This document shows, piece by piece, positions 21,410 through 33,399 of a stretch of 64,000 nt of DNA. Source of the stretch: Gambelia wislizenii (Eukaryota > Chordata > Lepidosauria > Squamata > Crotaphytidae); NCBI GenBank assembly GCA_030847615.1, contig JAUMIR010000003.1, positions 288,232,265-288,296,264 on the forward strand. The letters run 5' to 3'. Under the pieces are notes generated by a model. The model had not been told where the DNA came from, did not search any database, and saw nothing but the letters and a program-made list of their open reading frames with translations. Both the position numbers and the translations under genes were made by a program. Numbering within the stretch: the stretch's first letter is position 1; each line of letters opens with the position of its first letter.

Positions 21410-21862
21410 CCATATGCACTACACAATTGTAGTGCTATTATTCCACTTTAACTGCCATGGTTCTATTTTATGGAACCCTGGGAATAGTAGTTTTGGGAGT
21501 GGTACTTAGAATTCTTAGCCAGAGCACTCCAGTGCCTCCCCAAAGTACAGACCCCAGGATTTCTTAGGATAGAACTATGACAGTTAAAATGCAATCATAG
21601 TGCAGTTGTCCCTTCACATTTGCTGGGGTTTGGTTCCAGGACCCCCAGTGAATACCCAAATCTGTGAATACTCAAGTCCCATTATATGCAATGGCATAGC
21701 AAAATGGTGTCCCTTATACTGTACAGTATAAGATGGCCAAATCAAGGTTTGCTATTAGGATTATTTTTTAAAGAATATTTTCAAGCCGTGAATACTCAAA
21801 TCCGTGAATGTCAAATCCATGAATGTGGAGGGACAACTGTACTATAATTGTGTAGTGTGACT
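21410..21862. mobile_element. Palindromic MITE interrupted by a MER2-like MITE
   Basis: The left arm 'gcactacacaattgtagtgc' and the right arm 'tactataattgtgtagtgtg' are inverted. The middle has 'agtacagaccccaggatttc'. A second transposon sits in the right arm at 21603-21839. Confidence 0.75.
21603..21839. mobile_element. MER2-like MITE nested in another MITE
   Basis: Ends CAGTTGTCCCTTCACATTTG and ...GAATGTGGAGGGACAACTG. The right side keeps the TA duplicate (21840-21841), the left has drifted to TG. It is in the opposite orientation to the copy at 16710, judged by 'ggcatagcaaaatggtgtcc'. Confidence 0.8.
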
Positions 21863-22984
21863 GGGCCCCAGTTTTTCAGAAAGGAGTCTTTCCTAATCCC
21901 ACTTCTGAGATGCCTGGAATTAAACCTGACACTCTTAGTGCACAGAGCATCTTCTCTACCACTGAATTGCTGAGTGCTCAGAGATGAGGGTTTATTTATA
22001 AATATGAAATGCCAATGTTTAAATGGAAGTTATCTGGCATATCCACAGATACATCCACTAATTTCTCCATAATTTCCAGTCCTGAATAGTGGTTTGGAAT
22101 AGAGCTCCTCATCAATGTGTATGCTGCTTTTCCATGATCAAACTATGCTCAAACAGTGGCCTATAGCAACAGTAAAATAAGTTACATAATTAATTATCCC
22201 CATATAAATTCAGTTATAATTACAGATCAAAATTTAAGTAGTCTTACAAATAAGTTAACATCTCATAGTAATAGACAATGCAAGATTAAACAATCCACAA
22301 AGAATTCATACTAAGAAAATACACACATAGCCAAAACAATAGGTTCTATCCAAAGGTGTTATAACAGCAATGTTTTATACCTGTAGTCAGTTAGAGACCC
22401 ATTTGGCCACCCTGGTGGAGGTGGTTCAAAGAAAAGAACTTGTTTTGCAAGAATCATTATGCGTTATCACAGGGCAATCTTCAGGACAGTTTGATTTTAA
22501 GACAAGAGCTTGGTACTGAATAGGGTTATTCAGAGACTGATTATATGTTGCTGGCTTAATTTTCTTGCTACTCCAGGCCTGCATTTCTCCTGCCAAATGC
22601 AGTTTCCTGTCAACTATTCCTAGAGCTATGCATTTTGCCTTTGCTGAAGCTGTGGGCATGCACAATTGGTAGATTCCCATAGGATCGTCTCTGAATTTGG
22701 AGGAACTACTTCTGTTGGTCAAATTGGTGTGGTCACTTATCAGCACTCTAAAGCTGCCATAAACAGCATGACTCATTATGTTCAAAGACTTTATTCAGCT
22801 TATTTAAATAAAAGAAAATTATCGTAACACTAACAAGGAAGAACAGTTCCTGGTAACTTTACTTACTTGCATATTTTTAAGAAGTAGCTGTTTCATTTGC
22901 CCCATTCATTCTAAGTCTGTTCTGAGGAACCAGACTAGTTTCTGATCATCTCTGCAATGTATTGGCTTTTTTTGAACTGAAATA
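21863..22984. other. Unannotated intronic DNA
   Basis: A minus-strand open frame of 119 codons (22426-22785) has no recognisable motif and no splice or codon evidence. It is not called a gene. Confidence 0.35.
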
Positions 22985-23221
22985 CAGTCTGACTCCCTTA
23001 TCTGCAGAAACAATATACACAGTTTCAGTTATCCACAGGACACAAAATAGGGACACATTCCATAGATTTGTGCTGGAAAATGCCTAGAGAGACATTCTGT
23101 AGGCATTTTCTAGGTCCTCCAATGTAACGCTATGGTATATTTTTAACTAAACATTTTAATAGGGTTTTTGGTATCCGTGGTAAGTCTGGGATGCAAATCC
23201 TTGCAGATACGGGAGTCTGGC
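22985..23221. mobile_element. Tigger/pogo-like MITE, CAGGTCA-related family
   Basis: Starts CAGTCTGACTCCCTTATCTG after TA and ends '...gatacgggagtctggct'. The interior 'tgctggaaaatgcctagaga' matches the copy at 10798. Confidence 0.6.
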
Positions 23222-23319
23222 TATATCTGAATTAGCTATGTTCTAATCGAAACACAGACCTGCAGCTTCCTGAATCTCTCTTTCACTATATAATTCTCTT
23301 GGGTATGTTCCCTTTCCCG

Positions 23320-23530
23320 GTGTGCTGATTGGCTACTCAGGAAGCACACCCAGCCAATCACCACCCACATGCAAATTCCCTCTCCACTTCAGAACTCATT
23401 CCTGCCACTCAGTCTGTGGCCCGTATTAGGACTCAGGCAGTCAACTGGCAGCGGCTACGGGATACCATTGCTGCTGCTGCAACGGGACCCAGGCAGTCAA
23501 CTGGTAGTGGAGGCAGGTCAACAGAGCGAG
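23320..23530 (+). other. CCAAT/octamer cluster with a short internal duplication
   Basis: Within 60 bp lie GATTGGCT (inverted CCAAT box), CCAATCA and the octamer ATGCAAAT (about 23368-23375). Downstream the phrase 'ggcagtcaactggcagcgg' is repeated about 56 bp later as 'ggcagtcaactggtagtgg'. It could be part of an unrecognised LTR or promoter-like repeat. No coding sequence follows. Confidence 0.35.
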
Positions 23531-24508
23531 TCACCCTCAGTAATTCCAGGGAAAGTGTGGAATGTTGAGAAGGGGGAGGAGGAATTAAAAAATCCTCCGG
23601 CCTACCTTACAGGGTTTTCATGAGCTCCACTGAGAGTTTTGGGGAGAGTTTTTCAATGGTGTATGGTATGCTGGGTCCAGCTAGTTCCTTGGTAAAGCTA
23701 TACTCCACTTATAATTTGGTTTCTTACAGCATTTCCTTTCATTCAGTCACTTTTTGACTGATCCAGTACAGCTGCTCTTACGTTCTTGTATTTAATTTAG
23801 GAAAATGAATTGCAAATGGATTATTAATAGCAATCATGGCTTTTAAAGAGTTTGCTAGCTTCTGTATTATTTTCCTTATTTTCTTAGCCTTATTGCCTTC
23901 ACTGTAACTATAAATATGCTCTGAGGAACAGCTTGCATGGATTCTGCCCAGAGCTATATTTATTTTTTAGTTCAAGATGTGCCAGTGTCCCTTTAAAAGA
24001 ATATATAAATATAGTACTGGACAGAGTATTTAAGAGAGTGTGTATTTTAATCTGGACCTTTTTTAAAAGTAAAACTTCCATCATTTTGACTGTTGACTTT
24101 ATACCTGATAGTCCTCTTAAAGAAAAAGCTATTACTTTGGATAGTTTGTTTTGACCCACATAAATTGTGAAAAAGTAAGATTTCTCAACCTCAAGAAGAA
24201 TCAGAAAAACAGGACAAGAAACACAAACATTTGTTAATTCTTGAATATTTATTTAAACAAACAACACTACTATAAATTTCTAACTGTAATGGACTCTAGC
24301 TTATTTAGATAGCGTATACATAAATTATGTAAAAGCTGTAAAGCAATTATTCCTTTTGCTGTTAGTAAGACTACTTCTGTGTTTATTGTCATTGCAGATG
24401 AAATTTGTGGTCTTGCCTGATACTTAACAGCTCTAGAAAGGAATGAAGCGGACTCAAGACAGATGTAGTAGGATGCTAGGTTGCCAAGGATATTCAGCAT
24501 CACACCTT
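23531..24508. other. Unannotated intronic DNA
   Basis: No gene or named repeat recognised. Confidence 0.4.
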
Positions 24509-25810
24509 GGATAGAATCATAGAATCATAGAGTTAGAAGAGACCACAAGGGCCATCCAGCTCAATCCCCTGCTATGCAGGAATACATAATTAAATCATTC
24601 CTGGCAGATGGCCATCCAGCCTCTGCTTAAAAATCTCCAAAAAAGGAGACTCCACCACACTCCAAGGCAGTGCATTCCACTTCTAAACAGCTCTTACTGT
24701 CAGGGATTTGTTCCTAATGTTTAGGTGGAATCTTTTTTCCAGTAGTTTGAACCCATTGCTCCATCTCCTAGTCTCTGGAGCAGCAGAAAACAAGCTTGCT
24801 CCATTCTCTGTATGACATCCCTTCAAATATTTAAACATGGTTATCATGTCCCTGCTTAACCTTCTCTTCTCCAGATTAAACATATCTAGCTCCCTGAGCC
24901 ACTCCTCATAGGGCATGGCTTCCAGACCTCCCCCCATTTTGGTCGTTCTCCTCTGGACTCGTTCCAGCTTGTCCATATCCTTCTTGAATTGTGGTGTCAA
25001 GAACTGGACACAGTATTCCTGGTGAGGTCTGACCAAAGCAGAATAGAGTGGCACTATTACTTCCCTTGATCTAGACTCTATACTCCTATTAATTCAGCCT
25101 AGAATCGCATTGGCTTTTTTGGCTGCCGCATCACACTGCTGACTCATATTCAGCTTGTGGTCCACCAAGACTCCGAGATCCCTTTCGCATGTACTGCCAT
25201 CAAGCCAGGTGTCACCCATCCTATATCTGTCCATTTCATTCTTACTGCCCAAGTGTAGTATCCTATGTTTCTCTCTGCTGAAATTCATTTTGTTAATATT
25301 GGCCCAGCTTTCTAATCTGTTGAGGTCATTTTGGATTCTGATCCTGTCCTCTGGAGTATTAGCTACCCCTCCTAATTTGGTGTCATCTGCAAACTTGATA
25401 AGCATACCCTCTATTCCCTCATCCATGTCATTGATAAAGATGTTGAATAGCAGTAGGCCCAGGATAGAACCCTGTGGCACCCCACTAGTCACTTCTCTGC
25501 AGAATGAAGACTGTTGTCGTGTGTGTGTGTGTGTGTGATCTAAATTTCCTCCCAGGATCACTTATAACTCATGGCTTGTCTATACAGTCAAAATGATACA
25601 AATGGGATGCAAACATACAGGAATTCCTTCATATGGATATGACAGTTACAAATCTACCAAACAGTTGCATTGCTTAGCTTACAGGTTACTTTTTTGCAAG
25701 AATATCATGGGAGACATTGTCAAAAGCCTTAGTGAAATCAAGATACACTACATCCACAGTATTCCCTTCATCTATCTAGTTTGTAACTCTATCAAAAAAA
25801 AAAAAGTTTA
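24509..25810 (-). mobile_element. CR1 LINE, 5'-truncated, minus strand
   Basis: The 3' end at about 24510 has the ATAGAATCATAGAATCATAG tail characteristic of CR1. Two coding remnants follow on the minus strand: 24683-25054 (ALVRPHQEYCVQFLTPQFK, MDKLERVQRRTTKM, NGFKLLEKRF) and 25094-25561 (VTSGVPQGSILG, LLFNIFINDMDE, LIKFADDTKLGG, CERDLGVLVDHKLN). These are the CR1 reverse transcriptase palm (motif C FADD) and thumb. A diverged upstream part continues to about 25810, after a stretch with a (GT)n run near 25516-25537. Between the two frames is a shift near 25055-25094. Non-functional. Confidence 0.85.
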
Positions 25811-26003
25811 GTCTGGCACTTGCAGTTGTCGATCCCTTATGCACTTACTGACTTGTAATCAGTCTATAATGAAGTCAGAACTTGATTTCTGGAACTTGTT
25901 TCAAAGTTTTCAGATTGCTGAGTCCAATAGGATCCAATAGATTTATTTACTAGAATGTCATTAATTATTTTGATCATCATCATTTCCATTGTTATAATGC
26001 ACA

Positions 26004-26005
<2 letters not shown>

Positions 26006-26037
<32 letters not shown>
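26006..26037. repeat. (TA)n microsatellite
   Basis: Uninterrupted alternating TA. Confidence 0.9.
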
Positions 26038-26040
<3 letters not shown>

Positions 26041-26079
26041 CTTTTGTAGCTGTAAGGGTGTTTCAAACTCTGCATTTAA

Positions 26080-26325
26080 CTATTGTGAGAGCCAATGTGA
26101 TGTAGTGGTTTCAGCTTTGGACTATCACTCTGGAGATCAGGGTTTGAATCCCCGCTCAGCCATGGAAACCCACTGAGTGACCTTGGGCACATCACACTCT
26201 CTCAGTCTTAAAGGGAGGCAAAAGCAAACTCCATCTGAACAAATTCTGAAAAAGAAACACTATGATAGGTTCTCCTTGGGCCATCATAAGTCAGAAACAA
26301 CTTGAAGGCACACAACAACAAGATT
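26080..26325 (+). mobile_element. tRNA-derived SINE with RTE-like tail, full length
   Basis: The best-preserved copy. Head 'gagagccaatgtgatgtagt', B-box 'gggtttgaatccccgctcag', body 'tgagtgaccttgggcacatc', tail 'aacttgaaggcacacaacaa'. Confidence 0.8.
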
Positions 26326-26393
26326 TGGTTTTCCACAAAACATACCTACGGTTTTATCGGTCATGTGGACAATCTTAGATATTGATATGGTTA

Positions 26394-26425
26394 ACAAACA
26401 AACAAGCAAGCAAACAAACAAAAAC
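26394..26425 (+). repeat. (AAAC/AAGC)n simple repeat
   Basis: A short tetranucleotide run. Confidence 0.8.
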
Positions 26426-26515
26426 CCTAGGAAAATCGGTTTGTCAAAATGCTTATACATACTGTCTTTCTAAGGGTGAAGTAGACTGTAAATACTCCTA
26501 ATGTAGTTAGCCCTC

Positions 26516-26733
26516 CATATCCATGGATTCTGTATCCATAGACTCCACCATCCATGGCATGGAATATTAAAATATATATACATATATCCAAAAAGCAAAC
26601 GTTGCTATTTGCCATTTTATATAAAGGACACCATTTTACTATGCCATTGCATATAATGGGACTTAAGCATCCATGGATTTTGGTATCCACAGGGGTCCTG
26701 GGACCAAACCATGTGGATACTAAGGGCCCACAG
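26516..26733. mobile_element. MER2-like MITE, diverged
   Basis: Ends GTTAGCCCTCCATATCCATG (left, after TA) and ...GGATACTAAGGGCCCACAG (right, before TA). The interior has 'tgccattgcatataatggga'. Confidence 0.65.
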
Positions 26734-26744
26734 TATTATGATAT

Positions 26745-28625
26745 TGTTTATTTTTGTTTGTGTATTTATATCCTGACTTTTTCCTCAGTCTGGAAGTCAA
26801 GGCAGCTTATGAAAGTTAAAACAGATAAAGCTGGGGGGGAAAACCTCATTGTACAAAGTTAAAAATATGATTAAACTATCAATAAAATTAAAAGCAGTAA
26901 AAAAACAATTAGAAAGAAAGCAACATTATAGCAACAGGGCACATGAAAGACCCTTTCTGTCGAGCTGTCAGCCCTTAAAGACCTGCAGAACATAAAGGGG
27001 TTTGTCTGCTTACAAAAGGATAGTAAGAAAGAAGGGAGTTTCAGAAGCTAGGAGCAGCCACTGAAAAGGCCCTTGCCTGTGTTCCCAACAGATGTACCTG
27101 TTTGGGTGATTGGACAGAGAAGGGCCTTCCCAGAAGAGCTCAAAAAACTGAGCAGGCTCATATGGGGGAATGTGTTCCTTCAGATAATGTGGACCTGATA
27201 CATGTAGCGCTTTGTAGGTCATAACCAGCACTTTGAATTGAACCCAGGAACAGACTAGTAATGTGTTGTAACAAGAAGTGGTTGTAGGCAGACCCAGTTC
27301 ACAGTCTGGCTGCAGCTGTTCAGACCTGTTGACATTTCTGAACACTCTTCAAAGGCAGCCACATGTATGGCACATTAACAGTAATCCAAATGGGATGTAA
27401 CTAAGGCATGTGTCACTGTGACATCTCAAGAAATGGGTGCAGCTGTGTTAACTGTGTGAATGCGTTCCTGGTCCCCACCATAACTTGGACTTCTAGGTCA
27501 GGATGGAATCCATGAGTATGCACAAACTGAAAACCTGTGCTTTCATGGGCAATATAACACCATCCAGCACAAACTGAATCTCAGTTCCCCCCTATCTGTC
27601 TTTTTTACAGCCCAGGAGCACTTCTGCCTTGTTTGGATTACATTTCAACTTGTTAACCCTCATGCAGTCAATAACTGATGGCAAGCAGCAGTTTAGAACC
27701 AAGATAGCTTCCTTGCATTCAGGTGGAAAGGAATAGTAGAGCTGGGTATCATCCACATATTGATGGCACATCATCCACAAATTCTGGACAATCTCTACAT
27801 GTGGTTTCATGTAAATGTTAAATACCATGGGAGTCAAAACACAACCCTGAGGAACCCCACAGGCCATTAGTCAAGAAGTCGAACAGAAGTCCCCCAGTAC
27901 CACCTTCTCGATTTCCCCTTCAGTAAGGAATAGAACTGTTGTTTTTTTAAAAAATGCTTCCTAGTCACATCCCAGCTAGGTACCCCAGATGGATACCATA
28001 GCTCAGTAGTTCTTAACCTGGGGTTTGGGGGTCCGCAAAGGCTTGAAGGCTGCTTGGCCCACTTCCTCGCTGCAGTGGAGTGGTCACATAACAGGAGCCA
28101 AGGCAAAGGCTGGCTGGCTGGCTGGCTTGGCCTGCGCATTACCATTCAATCTGCTCCATCCACAAACTTGCAGGAAGAAACAGGAGATAAGTCTTCTCCC
28201 CCCCCTCCAGTGCCTCTGAGGGAAGGTTTCATGGATAGTGTAATTGTATTATTATTATCACCAGGTATTATTATCAGGTGTTGTTGTTTTAAATCTTGAG
28301 TTAAATCTTGGGGGTCTGTAGCAACAAAAGGTATTTAACAGGGGTCCCTGGTAAAGAAAAGGTTAAGAACCACTGCCATAGTGGATGATAGCAAAAGCTG
28401 CCAAGAAATCCAGTAGAACCAACAGGGACACACTCCCCCATCCAATTCCCAGCGGATGTCATCCACCAGGGTGATTAAGGCTGTCTCTGTCCCATAGCCA
28501 GGTCTGAAACCAGATTGAAATGAATTTAAATAATCTGTCTCATCCCAGAATCCCTGGAGCTGGGTGATATCACTGCTCTAGTAACTTGCCCAAAAATGGA
28601 ATATTGGAACCTGGCTAGTAGTTGT
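26745..28625 (-). mobile_element. L2-like LINE remnant, minus, split by a hAT-like MITE
   Basis: The 3' UTR type sequence at the low end ('tatttatatcctgacttttt', 'aaggcagcttatg') and 'cataaccagcactttgaattg' are typical of the abundant reptile L2-like family. A coding remnant at 27592-27867 reads VPQGCVLTPMVFNIYMK and CHQYVDDTQLYYSFP (reverse transcriptase motif C YVDD), then KLKCNPNKAEVLL. More of the upstream RT region follows at 28376-28625. Heavily decayed. Confidence 0.7.
28004..28375. mobile_element. hAT-like MITE with 8-bp target duplication
   Basis: Inverted ends CAGTAGTTCTTAACCTGGGG and ...AGGTTAAGAACCACTG. Flanked by CCATAGCT (27996-28003) and CCATAGTG (28376-28383), which match in their first six bases, as expected of an aged 8-bp hAT duplication. 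Inserted into the L2-like LINE. Confidence 0.8.
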
Positions 28626-29445
28626 CTAATACAGTGGAACCCAGTTTTCCCAGTGTGGAAAAATACAAGAGATGATAGGACATTTGTCTTAAGGAGGTTT
28701 GTTATGCTTGATCTTGACTCAGAGTCATGTCTACTTTTGTCTTGCTTGTTATAGAAGTCTCAGAGTATCAGTAGCATGGCTACAGTAATTCCCGTAACTG
28801 GGAGGTGGCTTGTGTTACTGTGCTAGGTATTTTCCGCAACTGTAAATTGTGATTCTTCAGAACTGTTTCCCATCATAAACATTGACATTTTGTGTACTTG
28901 GTAAAATAAATTTGCAGTCCTTTAAACACACTAAAAATATTCCTGTAATGTATGAGATGAGAGCTTAGTTTGTCACCTGAACAGAGGTTCCTGTTCATCA
29001 CTCCAGAACAAATCAGATTTTGTAAGCCAAAAGCAAACTTAGTTTTGCAATTCTTGCTTGCAGAGGGAACTGGAAGCTAACATCCTCTTTGGGCAACACA
29101 CCAAGCTTTCAGTTTCTGGTTAGTTTATCAGTGGCAAAGCACTGGGTAATTTAGGGGGAGCAGTGTTGAAATGAATGTGTCAGAGGAAAATCCCACATAG
29201 TTATCATTGCACAAATGGTAGCATGTCTGAGGACCAGGAGAACAGATGTTCAGTCACTTGCATAGCCGGAAAGGACCAACAATTCTTTTCGTATGCCATT
29301 TTTCCTCCAGTAACATTACACTGGATTTAGGCCACTGAGATGTTCCATTACTACTACAAATGGACAGTGGAGGTTGAGACTAGACAATACTTTATGAAGA
29401 ATGCAGAAGTATATTCCTAATATATGCAATAACTTTATTATAATG
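28626..29445. other. Unannotated intronic DNA
   Basis: No gene or named repeat recognised. Confidence 0.4.
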
Positions 29446-29577
29446 CAGTAGTTCCCAAGCTTTGGTCTTCCAGGTGTTTTGGACTTCAACTCCCAGAAGT
29501 CTCAGCCACCTTGGCCCATAGTCAGGAATTCTGGGAGCTGAAGTCCAGAACACTTTAAGAATCAAAGTTTGGGAACC
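29446..29577. mobile_element. hAT-like palindromic MITE
   Basis: 'cagtagttcccaagctttgg' faces '...aagtttgggaaccag', and 'tttggacttcaactcccaga' faces 'ctgggagctgaagtccagaa'. These CAG-TTCCCAAACTTTGG ends are typical of Charlie-like hAT miniature elements. Confidence 0.7.
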
Positions 29578-29873
29578 AGAAGAGATCAAACTCATTATAT
29601 ATACATGCAGACAGCATACTGGGAAATATATCCAGCTCTTAAGAGAAAGAATGCAGAAATGTGATGTCATACAGAACAAAATGAGCTCTCCCTCCCTAGC
29701 TAAGTCAGGCTGGGTTTAGGATGAACAGCTTTGATAGATGGACAGGGGTGGGAAGAAGGAATTAGAGAAAGAAGTGTGCACTTCAACCAACCTGGTATTT
29801 TTATGTTAACTGCTTAACACTTAATAATTGATATTATTCCTGCCTGCAGGCAGCAGTGGTAGGCCTCTTTGAC
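29578..29873 (+). repeat. Left arm of a large inverted duplication
   Basis: From 'aagagatcaaactcattata' to 'ggtaggcctctttg'. It matches the complement of 30455-30750 over nearly its whole length with scattered differences and small indels. Confidence 0.8.
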
Positions 29874-30454
29874 TAGAAAATGCCTCATACTGAAATTCAA
29901 ATTGTTTTGTAAGAAAGTACATATAACATAGAAGGCTCATCTTGTTTGCCTGATTTCACTCCTCCCTCCACATATCTAACCTTACTTACTCTTTAGTTGC
30001 TAAACTCTCTTGTCAGTTTACATGCTGGAATTATCCTTAGGCTAGTACTGTGTTCAGCTGATCTGTACTCAAATGCTGTTTGTAGTCATTCAGTCTGAAT
30101 TGTCTTGATGGTAAGATTGCAACAGTCTAAAGCTGAGGCGCCTTCTGTCAAATCCAGTATTTCTTTGTTAGTGGCTCTTACCTCCCGTTTGAAGAGAATA
30201 ATCCTATCTTTATTTAAATATCTCAACTTAATGATTCTGATAGCAAAATTCTGGACCTGCTCAAAGTTGCAACAGGATCTGAGAGAGTAGGAGGGTGTGT
30301 CAACAACTATGCCTTTTTTGGATTCCTCAGAAAATGACTGCCTGAAAGAGTATTTAATCCCATTTAATAGAAAAGGAATTTAGCTGAAGATGCAGGATAG
30401 TCTATAGAAATCAAAGGGATTGAATATTAGAGTAAAGCAATCGCATTATCCAAA
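29874..30454. other. Spacer between the inverted arms
   Basis: About 580 bp without a convincing gene. The largest plus-strand frame (30105-30290) has no recognisable motif. Confidence 0.5.
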
Positions 30455-30750
30455 GAGGCATACCATTACTGCATGCAGACAGGAATAATATAAATTATTA
30501 AGTGTTAAGCTGTTGACATAAAAATACCAGGTTGGTTGGAGTGCACACTTCTCTCTCTAATTCCTCCCCTGTCCATCTATCAAAGCTGTTCATCTTAAGA
30601 CCAGTCTGACATACTAGAGAGGGAAAGAGCTCATTCTGTTCCATCTGACATTAAATTTCTGCATTTTCTCTTGTAAGAGCTGGATATATTTCTCAGTATG
30701 TTGTCCGCACGTATATATAATGGATTTGATCTCATCTGATCATAGCTAAG
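30455..30750 (-). repeat. Right arm of a large inverted duplication
   Basis: Complement of 29578-29873. Diagnostic shared words: 'caaccaacctggtattttta', 'gatagatggacagggg', 'gaaatatatccagctctta'. Confidence 0.8.
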
Positions 30751-31748
30751 AGGATATTTGCTTAGGCCATAGTGTGCTGAAGTATATTGTGGCGTCATAT
30801 ACTGTTTCCTTCTTCCTTCATGAGTTGCTTCCGCCATGTAGACCCTTTTCCACGAGTTACTTCTACCATGCTAGACAGTAATGTGTAAGGTATTAAATAG
30901 GATTGTCTTCATCGGTTAGAGAAACCAGGATCAGGGTGTGAAGTGGGTTTAGAAGCCTGTCTGCAAGGGAATATTATGAGTGTGTGTATACAGAGAGAGA
31001 GGTGCACACACTGCACCACCCAATATTACAGGGTTGAAATGAAATAAGCCACAACTCCTGCTCCCTCTCAAATCCGAATTTACAATGGGTGTGGGTGTGA
31101 GAATAGAAATATAAAAGGTACCAGCAAGAAATTATCTCAACAGTTTTACAGTTCTTGAGAGGTGATAAAGACATTCTAGCACAGATAAACAGATTAATGC
31201 TTGTATTAAATGTCTTTGGTCAATTATGAACTCTGGTGGATGGGAGTCAGAAATAGGAAGGCCAGAGGGAATGGAAATGCAACATTCCATCTTATTTTCA
31301 TCCCCTTGGCCCTCCTGTTTCCATTCTCCACCCATGCATGTTCACCTGGAGGTTGAATTCTACTTGGATTAGACAAAGACCATCACCAAACAAGTGTGAA
31401 GCTGCTGATCTATGCTAGGATGTCTTTATCACTTCTCAACAACTGTACTGTTACAATAATCACTTGCTGGCACTTTTTACAATTCTTTCCCCCCACAACC
31501 TTAGCTTGTATATAAATATCTGCCAACTGAAACTGCATTCAGTGCAGCTGAGAGTTAGGTGGAGTCCACAACAGATTATGCCAACTAAAGTGGGCTACCC
31601 TTTAAGGTGCCATATAACTCATTGTTGATTTTACTGCAACAGATTAATATGGACAGTTCCTCCTCTAAATTTCTGATTTTTATTGTAGGATTGTTGTTTT
31701 TTTAAAATGTAATTGGCTATAAAAATTGAATTGTTGTTCCTTGGCTGA
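30751..31748. other. Unannotated intronic DNA
   Basis: No gene or named repeat recognised. Confidence 0.4.
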
Positions 31749-32073
31749 CCAACAACTTAGGGGCTTATCGCACAAGGGAAGGGAAGCAGAAGTAAAGCCC
31801 AGGAATAGTACATCCCACCTTGCCTTATTGCATGATGATGGTGTGGTTCAGCTATTCTCCCGTTCTAGTCCTGTGGGAGATGATGGTAAAGGGAAGCCTT
31901 TTTGCTAATGGATTTTTCCAGTTAGCAAAAAGACTCACCTTTCCCATTGTCTCCCACTGGACTGGAATGGGAGAACAACAGCCACACCAATGTTGTGCAA
32001 TAAGGCAAGGCAGGTCACACTATTCTTGGGCTTTACTGCTGTTTCCCTTTCCTTCTGCAATAAGGCTCTTAGT
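31749..32073. mobile_element. Palindromic MITE
   Basis: Arms of about 150 bp: 'cttaggggcttatcgcacaa' faces '...tctgcaataaggctcttag', and 'ttgccttattgcatgatgat' faces 'ttgtgcaataaggcaaggc'. The centre is near 31915. Family unknown. Confidence 0.7.
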
Positions 32074-32395
32074 TCTTGCTCCTCCATTCTCCAGTATGAC
32101 CAGAAGGTGAAGCAGGAATGAGAAAAAAAGCAGTACTCCAGACGCTGTTGCACTGCAGCTTCCATGATTCCTCTTCCTTGCTCATGCTGGCTTGCATTGA
32201 TAGTGGTTGCAATTCAACATGTTTTTACTGTGCCATCTTAAGTTTTTTTAAATGAAAATTTGTATGAACAGGTTCTTAAATAAACATCTGGTGAGTTACA
32301 TGTTCCCTATTCCTGGGCTAAAATTAGTTGTGAAAGAAGAATGGGAAATCTATTCCCCCCTTTCTCAGGAGTGTTTGTCAAAGTTGCTTGCCATA

Positions 32396-32432
32396 ACACC
32401 TCTGTGTGTGCACGCACACACACATGTGCGCT
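32396..32432 (+). repeat. (TG/CA)n microsatellite
   Basis: A short TGTGTG run followed by CACACA. Confidence 0.7.
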
Positions 32433-32935
32433 CATGAATGCACGTCCCCTTGCCATGGGATTGATTTCTGTTATTGTGGAAGCACAGCCTAATCAAGGCA
32501 CATATGGATGAAATGCAGTTTACCGTCTCTGATCTTTCCATCTCTGTTTATAGTAGAGTATCGGGTGCTCATTACCCTCTCGAATAGTGTTAAGTGTCTG
32601 TGAGGGAACATTTCCAGATGCCTCAAGTTCCAGGCTTCTCATTCCCTGGCATACTTTGGCATCAGGAATGCTTCTCAGTTGACTAAGTTGACTAAGTAGC
32701 TTCTGAATGGAGATGCTGAACTTTTAAGAAGGAAGAGGGATTAAAATACTTGCTCAAGGCAGTAGAATAGAACAAGGGAGATGTTGATGCAGAGTTCAAA
32801 AGAATGGTTATGGAAGGGCATTGTTCCCTTTCTTCATAGTTTGGTTTGCCTTCTAGTCCTGAATTACTGGTTCGCTTGAGGAAAAGGAACATTGGTCTTA
32901 CCTGTGAGACGTTCTTTTCCAGTGTAGAGGCGAAG

Positions 32936-33060
32936 AGCATCCGCATGCTTGGGGTTGTCCCTCCCACTTGCTTCTTGTAGGCAGGTAACAGGATACTTTT
33001 ATTTTGAACTACCCACTGGTGAGGTCATCTAGGAGGGACGACCCCCCCCGGCTGGTCAGT
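32936..33060. repeat. DIRS terminal inverted repeat, left
   Basis: Pairs with 36497-36635 in inverted orientation. Ends in a C-rich run (gaccccccccgg) matching the G-run near 36511-36523. Confidence 0.85.
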
Positions 33061-33189
33061 CCATATTACAGCCTCGTGACGTAGTAGCATCTGCCCTCCA
33101 GCCGAAAGTCCATCTTCCTTGTAGACCATAACTGAAGATCCATCAGAAGATTTTCTCCACCATAGAGGCAACTCACTAATCTCAACCCG

Positions 33190-33305
33190 GGTGGGTCGGA
33201 TGCTCTTTGCCTCTACACTGGAAAAGAACATATCACAGGTAAGACCGACGTTCCTTTTCCCAGTGGAGAGGGCTACAGAGCATACGCATGCTTGGGATTT
33301 CCTAA
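33190..33305. repeat. DIRS internal complementary region
   Basis: 'tttgcctctacactggaaaa' and 'cacaggtaagaccgacgttc' complement 32881-32935. The adjacent 'gggctacagagcatacgcat' complements the outer right end near 36610-36651. It is the template for joining the two termini in DIRS replication. Confidence 0.8.
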
Positions 33306-33399
33306 AGCTTCGAAGCAAGGGTGGGCAAGGCGAGTTCTGTGTCCTTTAACCCTGAACAATCTGCTGCAATACTCATCTGCCAAACGCGGGCTCCGCTGA

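Noticed and set aside
22426..22785. A 119-codon minus-strand gene
   Set aside because: No recognisable domain, no splice evidence, ordinary AT-rich context.
26080..26170. A tRNA gene from the A-box and B-box like motifs
   Set aside because: No cloverleaf or anticodon arm can be drawn; it is the head of a SINE that recurs several times.
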